Shown here: positions 55,658 through 63,928 of the stretch, one piece after another
Layout: each line of letters begins with the position of its first letter
How positions within the stretch are numbered: position 1 is the first letter of the stretch
Source of the DNA: Sphaerisporangium sp040685555
GTDB lineage: Bacteria; Actinomycetota; Actinomycetes; Streptosporangiales; Streptosporangiaceae
Direction of reading: 5' to 3'
NCBI RefSeq assembly: GCF_040685555.1
Contig: NZ_JBFBIK010000011.1
Coordinates: 1 to 64,000 of the forward strand
Length of the DNA stretch: 64,000 bases
Notes under the pieces: model-generated
Told to the model about the DNA's origin: nothing
Database searches by the model: none
What the model saw: the letters and a program-made list of their open reading frames with translations, nothing else
Program-made: the position numbers and the translations under genes

Positions 55658-58087
55658 ATGGTGAAACTTCCCGCCGAGGCGCAGGCCGTGGTCGTCGGCG
55701 GCGGCGTCGCCGGATGCAGTGTCGCCTACCACCTGGCACGACTCGGCTGGACCGATGTCATCCTGCTCGAACAGCACGAGCTGACGGAAGGGACCACGTG
55801 GCACTCGGCCGGATTCGTCGGCCAGCTCAGGTCCACCGTCACCCAGACCCGCATGATCATGTACTCGGCCGGACTGTATCCCGAGCTCAGTGAGCTGACC
55901 GGGCTCGACCCCGGCTGGCACGGCGCGGGCGGCCTGCGGCTCGCCACCACCCCCGAGCGGTACGAGGAGCTGCTCCGCCAGGCCGGCGCCGCCGAGACGT
56001 ACGGGCTCGACATGGACGTCCTGTCGGCAGCCGACGCGCGGGACATGCTGCCGCTGATGGAGGTCGGCGACGTGCGCGCGGCCCTGTGGCTGCCGGGCGA
56101 CGGCTGGCTCGACCCGGCGAGCCTCGCGCGAGCCCTCGCGGCCGGCGCGGAGAAGCTCGGGGTGCGCATCGTGACCGGCGTCCAGGTGACCGGGCTCGAC
56201 GTCCAGGACGGGCGGGTACGCGGCGTCCGGGTGGGCGAGCAGGTCATCGCCACCGAGACCGTGGTCAACGCGGCGGGGGCGGCGGCCGGGAAGGTCGGGC
56301 GGCTGGCGGGGGTCGACATCCCGATCGTGCCGATCAAGCACCAGTACGTCGTGACGCGGCCGTTCGGGGTGCCGGCGACCACGCCGACCGTGCGCGACCC
56401 GGACAACATCGTGTACTTCAGGGAGGAGGGCGGCGGCATCCTGGTGGGCGGTTACATCCGGACCCCGGAGATCTGGGAGGCGGCGACGCCGCTGGCCGAG
56501 CCACGCACCCTCTTCGAGCCCAATATGCCGAAATTTCGTGAATCGTGGGAGTCGGCGGGCCGGCGCCTTCCGGACCTGGCCCGGATGGAGACCGGCGACG
56601 GGCAGGACGCCGCCGCCTTCGCCAAGGTCGTCCACGGGCCCGAGGCGTTCACCCCCGACGGGGAGTTCCTGCTAGGGGAGACCACGGTGGCCGGGCTGTG
56701 GGTCGCCGCCGGGTTCTGCGTCCACGGGCTCGCGGCGGCGGGCGGCGTCGGCAAGGTCATGGCCGAATGGATCGTCGACGGCTCGCCGGAGTACGACGTC
56801 TTCGGCATGGACATCCGCAGGTTCGGCTCCCACGCGCGCGGCTCCCGGTGGGCGCGCGCCAAGGCACTGGACTCCTACAGCAAGTACTACGACGTGGTGT
56901 ACCCGGGCGAGGAGCGTACGGCCGCTCGCCCGCTCCGCCGCTCGCCCGCTTGGGCGCGGCACGTCGAGCTCGGCGCCGAGTTCGGCGAGAAGGCCGGCTG
57001 GGAACGGGTCAACTGGTTCGCCCCCGGCGACGCGCGCGAGGGCGAGGAGTTCCGGCCCGCCGGATGGGCCGGGAGGTTCTGGTCGCCCGCGATCCGCGCC
57101 GAGTGCCTGGCGACCCGCGACACCGCCGGGCTGTTCGACCAGACCTCGTTCTCCAAGCTGGAGATCACCGGGCTGGCCGGCCTCCAGCGGCTCTGCGCCA
57201 ACGACATCGACCGGCCCGTCGGCACGGTCGTCTACACCCAGATGCTGAACGAGCGCGGGGGCATCGAGGCGGACGTGACCGTGACCCGGCTGTCCGGCGA
57301 TCGATTCCGCATGGTCACCGGCACGGTCTTCGGCGTGCACGACGCGGGCTGGCTGCGTCGTCACGGGCTCGACGTGCGGGACGTCACCTCCGCGTACGCC
57401 TGCTACTGCCTGTGGGGGCCGAAGGCGCTCGACATCCTCGGCGAGCTCACCGACGACGACCTCACCTTCGGCTACATGCGGGCGCGGGAGATCAGCGTCG
57501 GGCTCGTGCCGGTGCTGGCCCAGCGCGTCACCTTCGCCGGGGAGTTCGGGTGGGAGCTCTACTGTCCTGCCGAGTACGGGCTCACCTTGTGGGACGCGCT
57601 GATGGAGGCGGGCCTGCCGCACGGCATGCGCCCCGCCGGCTACCGGGCCCTGGACTCCCTGCGGCTGGAGAAGGGCTACCGCGTCTGGGGGCTCGACATC
57701 ACGCCGGAGACGACGCCCATCGAGGCCGGACTGGGCTTCGCCGTCCACGGGGACAAGGACTTCATCGGCCGTGACGCGCTGGGCGCGCCCCGGTACTCGC
57801 TGTGCTGCCTCGTGCTCGCCGACCCCCGGCAGATCTGCCTCGGCGGCGAGCCGGTGCGGGTCGGAGGCGTCCCGGCGTCCCGGGTGACCAGCGGCGGGTA
57901 CGGGCACCGCGTCGACCGCTCGATCGCCTACGCGTACCTGCCGGTCGACGAGCCCGGCGCGACGAGCGCGGAGCTCAGCGGCCGGGTGGAGGTCGGCGTC
58001 AACGGCGGGTGGGTCACCGCCGAGATCACCGGCGGGCCGCTCTACGACCCGAGCGACAAGCGGGTCCGCCGCCTCCCCGGATCCTAG
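55658..58087 (+). CDS. Dimethylglycine/sarcosine oxidase-like FAD-GcvT enzyme
   Basis: This 809-residue protein has an N-terminal DAO-type FAD domain: VVVGGGVAGCSVAYHLARLG at 11-30 and GTTWHSAGFVGQL, where His49 matches the residue that carries covalent flavin in dimethylglycine dehydrogenase. A linking FAO_M segment follows, with SYSKYYDVVYPGEER near 430. Then comes a GcvT folate-binding domain (about 470-700, ECLATRDTAGLFDQTSFSKL, GYRALDSLRLEKGYRVWG) and a GcvT C-terminal barrel. Such enzymes oxidise N-methyl amines and pass the one-carbon unit to tetrahydrofolate. The ATG at 55658 follows GGGGGT. With the divergent permease and kinase it suggests methylated-amine catabolism. Confidence 0.92.
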   Translation: MVKLPAEAQAVVVGGGVAGCSVAYHLARLGWTDVILLEQHELTEGTTWHSAGFVGQLRSTVTQTRMIMYSAGLYPELSELTGLDPGWHGAGGLRLATTPERYEELLRQAGAAETYGLDMDVLSAADARDMLPLMEVGDVRAALWLPGDGWLDPASLARALAAGAEKLGVRIVTGVQVTGLDVQDGRVRGVRVGEQVIATETVVNAAGAAAGKVGRLAGVDIPIVPIKHQYVVTRPFGVPATTPTVRDPDNIVYFREEGGGILVGGYIRTPEIWEAATPLAEPRTLFEPNMPKFRESWESAGRRLPDLARMETGDGQDAAAFAKVVHGPEAFTPDGEFLLGETTVAGLWVAAGFCVHGLAAAGGVGKVMAEWIVDGSPEYDVFGMDIRRFGSHARGSRWARAKALDSYSKYYDVVYPGEERTAARPLRRSPAWARHVELGAEFGEKAGWERVNWFAPGDAREGEEFRPAGWAGRFWSPAIRAECLATRDTAGLFDQTSFSKLEITGLAGLQRLCANDIDRPVGTVVYTQMLNERGGIEADVTVTRLSGDRFRMVTGTVFGVHDAGWLRRHGLDVRDVTSAYACYCLWGPKALDILGELTDDDLTFGYMRAREISVGLVPVLAQRVTFAGEFGWELYCPAEYGLTLWDALMEAGLPHGMRPAGYRALDSLRLEKGYRVWGLDITPETTPIEAGLGFAVHGDKDFIGRDALGAPRYSLCCLVLADPRQICLGGEPVRVGGVPASRVTSGGYGHRVDRSIAYAYLPVDEPGATSAELSGRVEVGVNGGWVTAEITGGPLYDPSDKRVRRLPGS

Positions 58088-58289
58088 GGGCCGGCCGGGC
58101 ATCGCCATGGGGCTACATCGGTTCGACAGTTCCGGTGAAGCAGGGTTGAGACATGCCAGGAACGCGCATGGCTCTACGCGGTCCTCTCGGCCGCACGGCG
58201 CACCTCCACGGGGGAGTCGAGCGCCGCGGAGCCGGAACCAGGAGGGAATCACCGGCGGATACATCACCCAACGCCCGAGGAGGGCAAGC

Positions 58290-59597
58290 ATGGGCACTTC
58301 GGCCGACCAAAGCACGGCCAGCACAGGCACACGCGGTAGCGCGGGCTCCTCCACCATGGCCGCCACGGTCAACATGATGGACCTGGAGCTGATGAGGGAC
58401 CCCTTCGGCGGCTACTCCCGGATGCGCGAGCAGGCACCCCTCGTACGGGGCTCCTTCTTCGGGCAGGGCACGCCGATCTGGCTGGTCACCAGGTACGACG
58501 ACGTCAAGATGGTGCTGGGAGACACCCGGTTCGTGAACAACCCGGCCAGCGTGCCGGGGCTCGCCATCGAGAACATCCGCGAGAAGGAGATCGAGGCCCG
58601 GGGCATCCCCAAGGAGTACGCGCAGTACGTGCTGGACAGCGTCCTCGACGCCGACGGCGCCGACCACATCCGGCTGCGCAAGCTGGTGTCACGCACGTTC
58701 ACCGCCCGCCGGGTCGCGGAGCTCCGGCCGCGGGTGGAGGAGATCACCGAAGATCTGCTCGACCGGCTCGCCGGTACGGCCGAGGGCGGTGTCGTGGAGC
58801 TGATGGAGCACTTCGCCTACCCCTTGCCGATCACCGTCATCTGCGAGCTGGTGGGGATCCCGGAAGAGGACCGCACGCAGTGGCGGGAATGGGGCAAGGC
58901 GCTCGTCACGCTGCAGTCGGGAGGCATGGCGACCGCCCTGCGGGACATGATCACGCACATCCACGAGCTGATCGAACGGCGCCGCGTGGCCCCCACCGAC
59001 GATCTGCTCACCGGCCTCATCCGAACGCACGACGAGGACGGCGACAGGCTCGGCGACACCGAGATGGTCACGCTGGTCCTGACCCTCGTACTGGCGGGGC
59101 ACGAGACCACGGCCCATCTCATCGGGAACGGGACCGCCGCCCTGCTCACCCATCCCGACCAGCTCGACCTGCTCAGGAAGGACCCGGGGCAGCTGCCCAG
59201 GGCGGTCCACGAGCTCATGCGCTGGTGCGGCCCGGTCCAGGCGACCCGCCTGCGCTACGCCGCCGAGGACGTCGAGATCGGCGGCATGCCGGTGCGCAAG
59301 GGCGAGGCGGTGCTGGCGGTGCTGGTCGGAGCCAACTACGACCCGAGGGAGTTCGACCACCCAGAAAGGCTCGACATCACCCGCGAGCCGGACGGGCGCC
59401 GGGAGAACCACGTGGGGTTCGGGCACGGCCTGCACTACTGCCTGGGCGCGGCTCTCGCCCGCCAGGAGGGCGAGGTCGCGTTCGGCGCGCTGCTCCGGCG
59501 CTTCCCCGGCCTGGCCCTGGGCGTCGACCCGTCCGAGCTGCGACGCCAGCCGATGCCCGGCTCATGGCGGCTGGCCACGCTGCCGCTGAGACTCTGA
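58290..59597 (+). CDS. Cytochrome P450
   Basis: This 435-residue P450 has GHETT at 270-274 in the I helix, the ExxR motif in VHELMRWCG and the heme Cys384 in FGHGLHYCLGAALA. The N-terminal 30 residues are Ser/Thr-rich and probably disordered. Actinomycete P450s of this type often hydroxylate secondary metabolites or fatty acids; the substrate is unknown. The ATG at 58290 follows GAGGAGGG; the upstream open frame to 58107 has no family sequence. It is 202 bp after the FAD-GcvT gene on the same strand, so co-transcription is possible but not certain. Confidence 0.92.
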   Translation: MGTSADQSTASTGTRGSAGSSTMAATVNMMDLELMRDPFGGYSRMREQAPLVRGSFFGQGTPIWLVTRYDDVKMVLGDTRFVNNPASVPGLAIENIREKEIEARGIPKEYAQYVLDSVLDADGADHIRLRKLVSRTFTARRVAELRPRVEEITEDLLDRLAGTAEGGVVELMEHFAYPLPITVICELVGIPEEDRTQWREWGKALVTLQSGGMATALRDMITHIHELIERRRVAPTDDLLTGLIRTHDEDGDRLGDTEMVTLVLTLVLAGHETTAHLIGNGTAALLTHPDQLDLLRKDPGQLPRAVHELMRWCGPVQATRLRYAAEDVEIGGMPVRKGEAVLAVLVGANYDPREFDHPERLDITREPDGRRENHVGFGHGLHYCLGAALARQEGEVAFGALLRRFPGLALGVDPSELRRQPMPGSWRLATLPLRL

Positions 59598-59658
59598 CCC
59601 ACCGGGCGGAACCGGGTTGGCGAGGGATCCGGCTCCACAGGTGGTCGCGCATGGCCCG

Positions 59659-59694
59659 CCCGTCGCCCGGGGGACGCCATTCCCGGGCGACGGG
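59659..59694. terminator. Terminator between P450 and sugar kinase genes
   Basis: CCCGTCGCCCGGG pairs with CCCGGGCGACGGG around a 10-nt loop between two convergent genes. Confidence 0.75.
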
Positions 59695-59703
59695 CCGGGG
59701 TTC

Positions 59704-60591
59704 TCAGAACGTGAGCGGTGGAAGCTCGGTGCGGGTGGGGAGGCCCTGCCAGGGGCTGGCGCTCGCCACCGCGAAGGCGGCCAGCGCGCACCCGCGGCGC
59801 AGCCGGTCGGTCGGGTGCAACTCCTCCAGGAGCCCGCTGAGATACCCGGCGGCGAACGCGCCTCCGGCTCCCACAGGGTCCACGACGGTCACGGGGGCCG
59901 CCTGCGCGTCGTACCGCATGCCGTTGATCGTCGCGCTCGCGCCCTTGGCGCCCCGGGTGACCACGAGCTCGCGGATCGTTCCAATCACCGGCTCGATGAG
60001 CTGCAGCTCATCTTGATTGGCGAACAGGACGTCGGCTCCCGTCGCCAGCTCGTTGAGGGCCTCGACGGCCTCCTGGCGGTCGATCCAGAGCTGCGGCCGG
60101 TAGTTGACGTCGACCGAGACGGCCGTGCCGGAGTCTCTGGCGAGCTTGATCGCGTGGTGGGCGGCGCTCCAGGCGGTGCCGCTCAGCGCCGGGGTGATGC
60201 CGGTGATGTGCAGGACCTTGGCGGACTGCAGGGCCCGCGGGGGGACGTCGCCCGGCCCGAGCCTGGACCCGGCCGACCCGCCGCGGTAATGGACGACGTG
60301 ACCGACCCGGCCGATGCGCCGCTGCCTGATCGCCAGACCGGTGGGCGCGCCGGGGTCGGACTGCACGTGGGAGACGTCGACCCCCTCGCCACGCAGCACC
60401 GTGACGACCCGGGCGCCCAGCTCGTCGGCGCCGACCCGCCCCAGCCAGGTCACGGTGTGACCCAGCCGGGCGAGTCCGACGGCGGCGGTCAGCTCGGCTC
60501 CGGCGACGTCGAGACGTACGTCGGTGTCGTGGCGGAGACGGTCGGCGGAGACGACGCCCAGCGCCTCTCCAAGCGTGAAGACCTCGGTCAT
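59704..60591 (-). CDS. PfkB-family sugar kinase lacking the catalytic Asp
   Basis: This 295-residue protein is a ribokinase-like PfkB member of the KDG/fructokinase type: TVTWLGRVGADELGARVVTV near 45-65, SVDVNYRPQLWIDRQEAVEA, ADVLFANQDELQLIEPVIG and VVDPVGAGGAFAAGYLSGLL. In that last motif the catalytic base Asp of the usual GAGD is Gly (G244, codon GGC where GAC is expected). Without it phosphate transfer should be lost or very weak. The rest of the protein is intact with no stop or frameshift. The start codon at 60591 is the natural one. It stands alone between terminators and a PfpI gene. Confidence 0.85.
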   Translation of the reverse strand: MTEVFTLGEALGVVSADRLRHDTDVRLDVAGAELTAAVGLARLGHTVTWLGRVGADELGARVVTVLRGEGVDVSHVQSDPGAPTGLAIRQRRIGRVGHVVHYRGGSAGSRLGPGDVPPRALQSAKVLHITGITPALSGTAWSAAHHAIKLARDSGTAVSVDVNYRPQLWIDRQEAVEALNELATGADVLFANQDELQLIEPVIGTIRELVVTRGAKGASATINGMRYDAQAAPVTVVDPVGAGGAFAAGYLSGLLEELHPTDRLRRGCALAAFAVASASPWQGLPTRTELPPLTF

Positions 60592-60724
60592 GTCAGGATC
60601 TTTCGTGCCATGCGGGAGCGCCTACCTGCCGCTGATGGCCGAAAGCATGGCAGAGACCGATGTCACTCACAATGTGATGACCACTTCGGCATCTCATGCG
60701 GCGTGGCCGCCGGTTCCCGAAGGC

Positions 60725-61270
60725 TCAGCCGCCGAAGGCTTCGACGGCGGCCTGACAGAAGGCCTTGAGGTCGTCGGGCTTGCGGCTGGTGATGAGCGTG
60801 TTCGGGCCGTTCGTGCAGATCATCACTTCCTGGTCGACCCAGGACGCTCCCGCGTTGTGCAGGTCGGTCTTGAGGCTGGGCCAGGAGGTCATCGCGCGGT
60901 CTCCCACGACGCCCGCCTCGATGAGCGTCCACGGCGCGTGGCAGATCGCCGCCACCGGCTTGCCGGCGTCGAAGAACGCGCCCGCGAACCGCACGGCGTT
61001 CTCGTTGAGCCGCAGGTTGTCGGGGTTGGCGACGCCGCCGGGCAGCACGAGGCCGTCGAAGTCGTCGGCGCTCACCTCCTCGACGGTGGCGTCGATGTCG
61101 AACGAGTCCGCCTTGTCGAGGTGGTTGAAGGCCTGCGCCTTGCCGTGCCGGGTGGAGATCAGCCGGGGGGTTCCTCCGGCCTGCTCCACCGCCTTCCACG
61201 GCTCGGTGAGCTCGATCTGCTCGATCCCCTCTGGGGCCACCAGAAAGGCGATCGTCTTGCCCTGAAGCAT
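60725..61270 (-). CDS. DJ-1/PfpI-family protein
   Basis: This 181-residue protein has the type 1 glutamine-amidotransferase-like fold. KTIAFLVAPEGIEQIELTEP opens it with the conserved Glu, FDGLVLPGGVANPDNLRLNE follows, and the nucleophile Cys sits in KPVAAICHAPWTLIEAGVV. PfpI members act as proteases, chaperones or deglycases; which applies is unclear. The ATG at 61270 follows AAGGAG at ideal spacing. No neighbours point to a pathway. Confidence 0.92.
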   Translation of the reverse strand: MLQGKTIAFLVAPEGIEQIELTEPWKAVEQAGGTPRLISTRHGKAQAFNHLDKADSFDIDATVEEVSADDFDGLVLPGGVANPDNLRLNENAVRFAGAFFDAGKPVAAICHAPWTLIEAGVVGDRAMTSWPSLKTDLHNAGASWVDQEVMICTNGPNTLITSRKPDDLKAFCQAAVEAFGG

Positions 61271-61353
61271 GTTGACTCCTTCTGAGCTGCGTTTCCTTCC
61301 TCGCTAGCCCGTGCCCGGCATTTTCCGGTGTATGCGCCGGAGCCTTCGGAGCC

Positions 61354-62259
61354 TCACATCTCCTTGAGGAGCGTCTCCAGGAACCGCCTCGACTCGGCGA
61401 CCGTGGAGGCCTCGACGCACAGGCGGTCCATGACCTTCATGTACGGGTCGGTCTCCTCGCGCTTGTCGAGGTACAGGGCGCTGGTGAGCTGCTCCATGTA
61501 GACGACGTCGGGGATCTCGCGCTCGTCGAACCGCAGGATGGTGAACGGCCCGCCCGCCGCCGCGTGCCCGCCCTGGCCGAACGGGACGACCTGGAGGGTG
61601 ATGGTGGGCGACGCGGTCAGCTCAAGGAGACGCTCGACCTGCGCGCGCATGACCTTCGAGCCGCCGAGCGGGCGCCGGAGCGCCGCCTCGTCCAGCAGGC
61701 CCCAGAACCTCGGGCCGTCCGAGGAGGTGAGGCGCTGCTGCCGGGCCATCCTCAGCGAGATGCGGCGGTCGATCTCGTCCTTGGGCGCGTCCGAGTGGCC
61801 GAGCACGATGACCGCGCGGGCGTAGTCCTCCGTCTGCGTGAGACCGGGGACGAACTGGATCTCGTACGTGCGGATGACCGAGGCGGCCTCCTCCAGCCCG
61901 ACGTAGAGCTCGAACCACGTGGGGAGCAGGTCGCTGTACTTGTGCCACCAGCCCGGCGCGTTGGCCTGCTCGGCGAGCCTGAGGAACGTGGCGCGCTCGG
62001 CCGACTCGCCCACGCCGTACATGGTGAGCAGGTCGGCGACGTCGCGGGTCTTGAAGCCGACCCGGCCGAGCTCCAGACGGCTGATCTTGGCGTGGGAGGC
62101 GCGGATGGCGTCACCCGCCTGCTCGCGCGTGATGCCCTTGGCCGTGCGCAGCCGGCGTAGCTGGGAGCCGAGGAGGATGCGGAGGGCGGTGGGACCGCCT
62201 CGTGAGGGGGCGGCGGTATGACCGTCAGCGGATTCGTCAGAGCCCAGCGCCGAGATCAT
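61354..62259 (-). CDS. XRE-family regulator with DUF5753 domain
   Basis: This 301-residue protein has an N-terminal helix-turn-helix (about residues 28-85: LGSQLRRLRTAKGITREQAG, DAIRASHAKISRLELGRVGF) and the DUF5753 sensor domain typical of actinomycetes (about 105-295: WWHKYSDLLPTWFELYVGLE, IQFVPGLTQTEDYARAVIV, VVPFGQGGHAAAGGPFTIL, DVVYMEQLTSALYLDK). Such WhiJ-like regulators usually sit beside a DUF397 protein or an ATP-binding anti-sigma-like protein; here the divergent gene is the latter. They influence development and antibiotic production in Streptomyces. The start at 62259 gives a 25-residue disordered N-terminus; a later start is possible. Confidence 0.92.
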   Translation of the reverse strand: MISALGSDESADGHTAAPSRGGPTALRILLGSQLRRLRTAKGITREQAGDAIRASHAKISRLELGRVGFKTRDVADLLTMYGVGESAERATFLRLAEQANAPGWWHKYSDLLPTWFELYVGLEEAASVIRTYEIQFVPGLTQTEDYARAVIVLGHSDAPKDEIDRRISLRMARQQRLTSSDGPRFWGLLDEAALRRPLGGSKVMRAQVERLLELTASPTITLQVVPFGQGGHAAAGGPFTILRFDEREIPDVVYMEQLTSALYLDKREETDPYMKVMDRLCVEASTVAESRRFLETLLKEM

Positions 62260-62518
62260 GCGAGCTCCCAGGAAGCCTCGGATGAATGGGCCGACAGTGT
62301 CTCATCCCGGGGCGCCGCCCGTATACCGCGTCTCACCCCGTGGGTCTTCTGGCACGGGTCCCGAAGGACCCCTGATTTAAGTGAATGTCACAGTTCCGTG
62401 GGAAAAGAGCAATCTGCACGTGCATCTGTTCTTGCATCCGTACGGCACGTGAAGAAAGATTGACTGTCCCACGTCATGTCCCGACCGCGTGAACGGCCCA
62501 AACGTAGTGAGGACCTTG

Positions 62519-63019
62519 ATGACCGCACACCACCTGGCACGCCGGCAATCCGTTGTACGGGGCGAGGCTCCCTGGTGGCTGCTATCCGCTATGGAGGGCA
62601 ACCTCTGGGAGCCGGTCGCGGAGCTGCGGGCCCTCGGGGGGCATACGAGCACGTCGGTCAAGACGGCACGGGACTTCACAGTAGCGACCCTGAACAACTG
62701 GGGGCTCGACGAGCTGACCTGCGACGCCCGCCTGGTCGTCTCCGAGCTGGTCAGCAACGCCGTGCGGCACGCCGGGGAGCCGACCAGGCTCCGCCTGCTC
62801 CACCGCGCGTCCCACGTGGTGTGCGCCGTCTCCGACCCCGAGGACCGGCCGCCGGTCGTCACGGAGGCCGACTACTTCGCCGAGAGCGGCCGTGGCCTGT
62901 GGCTGGTCGAGAGCCTGAGCTGCTCGTGGGGCTGGCGGCTCCAGGAGGGGCACGGAAAGCTGGTGTGGGCCGCCTTCACCGCTCCCTTCGCGATCGGCCG
63001 CGACCGCACCTCCGCCTGA
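62519..63019 (+). CDS. GHKL ATP-binding regulatory protein
   Basis: This 166-residue protein is an anti-sigma-like histidine-kinase-type ATPase. The N-box is CDARLVVSELVSNAVRHAGE, the G1 part CAVSDPEDRPPVV and the G2 part ESGRGLWLVESLSCSWGWR, ending in VWAAFTAPF. It has no sensor or phosphoacceptor domain. It is divergent from the XRE/DUF5753 gene, a conserved actinomycete pairing. The ATG at 62519 follows GAGGACC; a GTG at 62489 would add ten residues. Its partner, perhaps a sigma factor or STAS protein, is not in the window. Confidence 0.88.
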   Translation: MTAHHLARRQSVVRGEAPWWLLSAMEGNLWEPVAELRALGGHTSTSVKTARDFTVATLNNWGLDELTCDARLVVSELVSNAVRHAGEPTRLRLLHRASHVVCAVSDPEDRPPVVTEADYFAESGRGLWLVESLSCSWGWRLQEGHGKLVWAAFTAPFAIGRDRTSA

Positions 63020-63028
63020 AGCAGGCTC

Positions 63029-63053
63029 GCCGGGGCGTCCGACCTGCCCCGGC
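63029..63053. terminator. Terminator between convergent genes
   Basis: GCCGGGGC pairs with GCCCCGGC around a 9-nt loop, between the ATPase and beta-lactamase-like genes. Confidence 0.6.
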
Positions 63054-63064
63054 CTGCGCCGAGG

Positions 63065-63928
63065 TCAGTCGCGCCGCAGGGCCAGCGCGCCGATCCTCAG
63101 CCCGGCCTGCCGTACGGCCTTGACCAGGTCGTGCTCGCGGCCCGCCGGTCCACTGGCCAGCACGGCGTAGCCGACGGCGCGGGCTCCGACCAGCACGCCC
63201 ACATCGGTCCGGACGCCGGTGTCGGTGCCGGTCTTGTTCGCCGCCCACACGGTGCCGGGCGGCGCCGCCGAGGGGACGTCGCGGTCCTCCGGCTCGTGGG
63301 GGAGAAGGGCGGGCACCAGGCTCCGGTCGGTGTTGTGCGCCATCCAGCCCAGCAGCAGCGGCTTCCACGGCGCGTCGTCACCCCGCGCGTCGTCACCCCG
63401 CGCGTCGTCACCCCGCGCGTCGTCACCCCGCGCGTCCGTTCCCCGGCCGGCTGCGAGCAGGAGGGTGGCGAACCCGGACAGCTCGGCGGCCGTGCCCACG
63501 GCGAACGCGGGCGGGTGCTCCGGCAGGCGGGGCTCGCGGATCAGGTCGAGGATGCGGGTGCGGGCGAACCCGAGATCGCCGGCCCTCTCGTTGACCCGGT
63601 CGAGCCCGAGCCGCCGCAGCAGCGCGTTGGTCGCCGTGTTGTCGCTCACCGCCGCCGTGAGCAGGGCGAGATCGGCCACGGTCCACCGGCGGGCCGACAG
63701 GCCGCCCAGCAGGCCCGACCCGCCCCTGTAGTCGCCGTCCAGCAGCGTCACCGGCTCGGCGGGGTCGAGCGACCCCGAGGCGACGCTCCTGGCCACCTCG
63801 GCGAGCAGCAGGAGCTTCCCGGCGCTGGCCAGCGGCAGCTCGACGTCCTCGTTCAGGGCGAGCAGGCCGGGCACGCAGACGGCGAGCGTCCCCGGGCACT
63901 CGTCTCCCAGGGATTCGAGGTCGATCAT
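63065..63928 (-). CDS. Class A beta-lactamase-like serine hydrolase
   Basis: This 287-residue protein has the three serine-hydrolase motifs: SxxK as S35-A-G-K38, SDN at 95-97 in AAVSDNTATN, and KTG in WAANKTGTDTGVRTDVG near residue 230. EPRLPEHPP lies in the omega-loop position. No signal peptide is present, unlike secreted beta-lactamases, so a cytosolic esterase or amidase role is possible. An insert of repeated ARGDD units (about 165-186) comes from a DNA tandem repeat. The ATG at 63928 overlaps the stop of the upstream gene (ATGA), which fixes the start and implies coupling with that probable amidohydrolase. Confidence 0.85.
   Translation of the reverse strand: MIDLESLGDECPGTLAVCVPGLLALNEDVELPLASAGKLLLLAEVARSVASGSLDPAEPVTLLDGDYRGGSGLLGGLSARRWTVADLALLTAAVSDNTATNALLRRLGLDRVNERAGDLGFARTRILDLIREPRLPEHPPAFAVGTAAELSGFATLLLAAGRGTDARGDDARGDDARGDDARGDDAPWKPLLLGWMAHNTDRSLVPALLPHEPEDRDVPSAAPPGTVWAANKTGTDTGVRTDVGVLVGARAVGYAVLASGPAGREHDLVKAVRQAGLRIGALALRRD
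63371..63445. repeat. 15-bp tandem repeat (minisatellite) inside coding sequence
   Basis: Four perfect copies of CGCGTCGTCACCCCG occupy 63371-63430, followed by one degenerate copy (CGCGTCCGTTCCCCG). On the minus strand each encodes ARGDD or a shift of it, in frame with the beta-lactamase-like gene. Copy number is likely to vary between strains. Confidence 0.9.

Noticed and set aside
53781..55664. 627-codon plus-strand frame
   Set aside because: Antisense to the permease and phosphotransferase; no recognisable motif.
56672..58375. 567-codon minus-strand frame
   Set aside because: Antisense to the FAD-GcvT gene, with Pro/Arg/Val-rich composition and no motifs.
63371..63445. Possible CRISPR array
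   Set aside because: Units are contiguous 15-mers without spacers and in frame inside a gene, so it is a coding minisatellite.
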